This document shows, piece after piece, positions 5,039 to 5,372 of a stretch of DNA of 5,372 nt (position 1 is its first letter; each line of letters opens with the position of its first letter). The notes beneath the pieces are model-generated. The model was not told where the DNA came from. It saw nothing but the letters and a program-made list of their open reading frames with translations, and searched no databases. The position numbers and the translations under genes were made by a program. The DNA comes from Pseudomonadota bacterium (GTDB taxonomy: Bacteria > Pseudomonadota > Alphaproteobacteria > Micropepsales > Micropepsaceae): positions 1-5,372 of the forward strand of contig JANYBR010000205.1 in assembly GCA_025360685.1 (NCBI GenBank), given 5' to 3'.

Positions 5039-5372
5039 ATGGCCAGAAACGATCGACCGCTCTCTCCCGACCTTCAGATTTACAGGCCCCAGCTTACCTC
5101 GGTGCTCTCGATCACCCATCGACTGACGGGCATCGCGCTGAGCATCGGTTCTCCGCTGCTGGTTTTCTGGCTCATTGCAGCGGCGGCAGGACCGTCTGCC
5201 TATGCCACGCTCCATGGCTTTCTTGCCTCATGGCTGGGCCTTCTCCTGCTGCTGGGGTGGACCTTCTCGCTCTTTTTTCACCTCTGCAACGGCATCCGGC
5301 ATCTCTTTTGGGACGCCGGATATGGTTTCGATCTCCAGACGATCTATGCGTCCGGTTGGGCGGTCGTAGCCA
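5039..5372 (+). CDS. sdhC: Succinate dehydrogenase cytochrome b556 subunit (SdhC), 3' end outside the window
   Basis: One of the two heme b membrane anchors of complex II; it helps form the quinone site and attaches SdhAB to the inner membrane. The first 111 codons are present of a usual 125-130. Family features seen: RPLSPDLQIYRPQLTSVLS (6-24); SITHR (24-28), whose Ser24 and Arg28 correspond to the quinone-site Ser27/Arg31 of E. coli SdhC; two helices (about 30-50 and 58-80); and HLCNGIRHLFWDAGYGF (81-97), where H81 corresponds to the heme b ligand. The start has AGGAG 9 nt upstream, placed over the end of sdhB. sdhC following sdhB is unlike the common sdhCDAB order; sdhD and sdhA would be expected next but lie outside the window. 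It belongs to the norZ-sdhB-sdhC operon. Confidence 0.95.
   Translation, partial: MARNDRPLSPDLQIYRPQLTSVLSITHRLTGIALSIGSPLLVFWLIAAAAGPSAYATLHGFLASWLGLLLLLGWTFSLFFHLCNGIRHLFWDAGYGFDLQTIYASGWAVVA

Noticed and set aside
1..5372. CRISPR arrays, tRNA/rRNA genes, insertion sequences or attachment sites
   Set aside because: No spaced direct repeats, RNA gene signatures, transposase motifs or terminal inverted repeats were seen. The window is almost entirely filled by the six main genes.

Overview
This window looks like a GC-rich alphaproteobacterial chromosome segment devoted to nitric oxide (NO) sensing, NO reduction and succinate oxidation. SdhB and SdhC carry motif runs I associate with alphaproteobacterial (Rhizobiales/Acetobacteraceae-like) complex II, such as RPLSPxLQIYRPQLTSVLS in SdhC and GKTWPxPxGATNVRxF in SdhB. 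The genus cannot be read from this sequence.

Left arm, minus strand (1-1593): a tight operon runs leftwards, nsrR (NO-sensing Rrf2 repressor) - DUF488/YeaO-family gene - nnrS (heme/copper-type membrane protein of the NO response; runs off the window at base 1). Both junctions are 4-bp ATGA stop/start overlaps, which suggests translational coupling.

Centre (1594-1821): a 228-bp divergent intergenic region. It holds a near-perfect 11-1-11 NsrR-type palindrome at 1701-1723. A good nsrR promoter lies across it, with its -10 in the middle of the palindrome. A 7-bp inverted repeat (CCTTGGA/TCCAAGG) brackets it and contributes -35-like elements on both strands. A hairpin lies in the nsrR leader, and a 17-codon leader ORF overlaps the start region of norZ.

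Right arm, plus strand (1822-5372): a full-length quinol-dependent NO reductase (norZ/qNOR, 779 aa), then sdhB (5-bp gap) and sdhC (5-bp gap, truncated by the window end). No terminator or internal promoter is evident between them.

Taken together: NsrR would sense NO through an Fe-S cluster and release the operator. That would induce its own operon and a norZ-sdhB-sdhC transcript. Complex II would reduce quinone with electrons from succinate, and qNOR would oxidise quinol to reduce NO to N2O, so the window could encode an NO-inducible succinate-to-NO electron pathway in the membrane. The unusual part is the placement and order of the SDH genes (B before C, directly behind a NO reductase) together with a somewhat divergent SdhB. 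Whether sdhA and sdhD follow, and whether the genome has a second conventional sdh operon, cannot be seen here.
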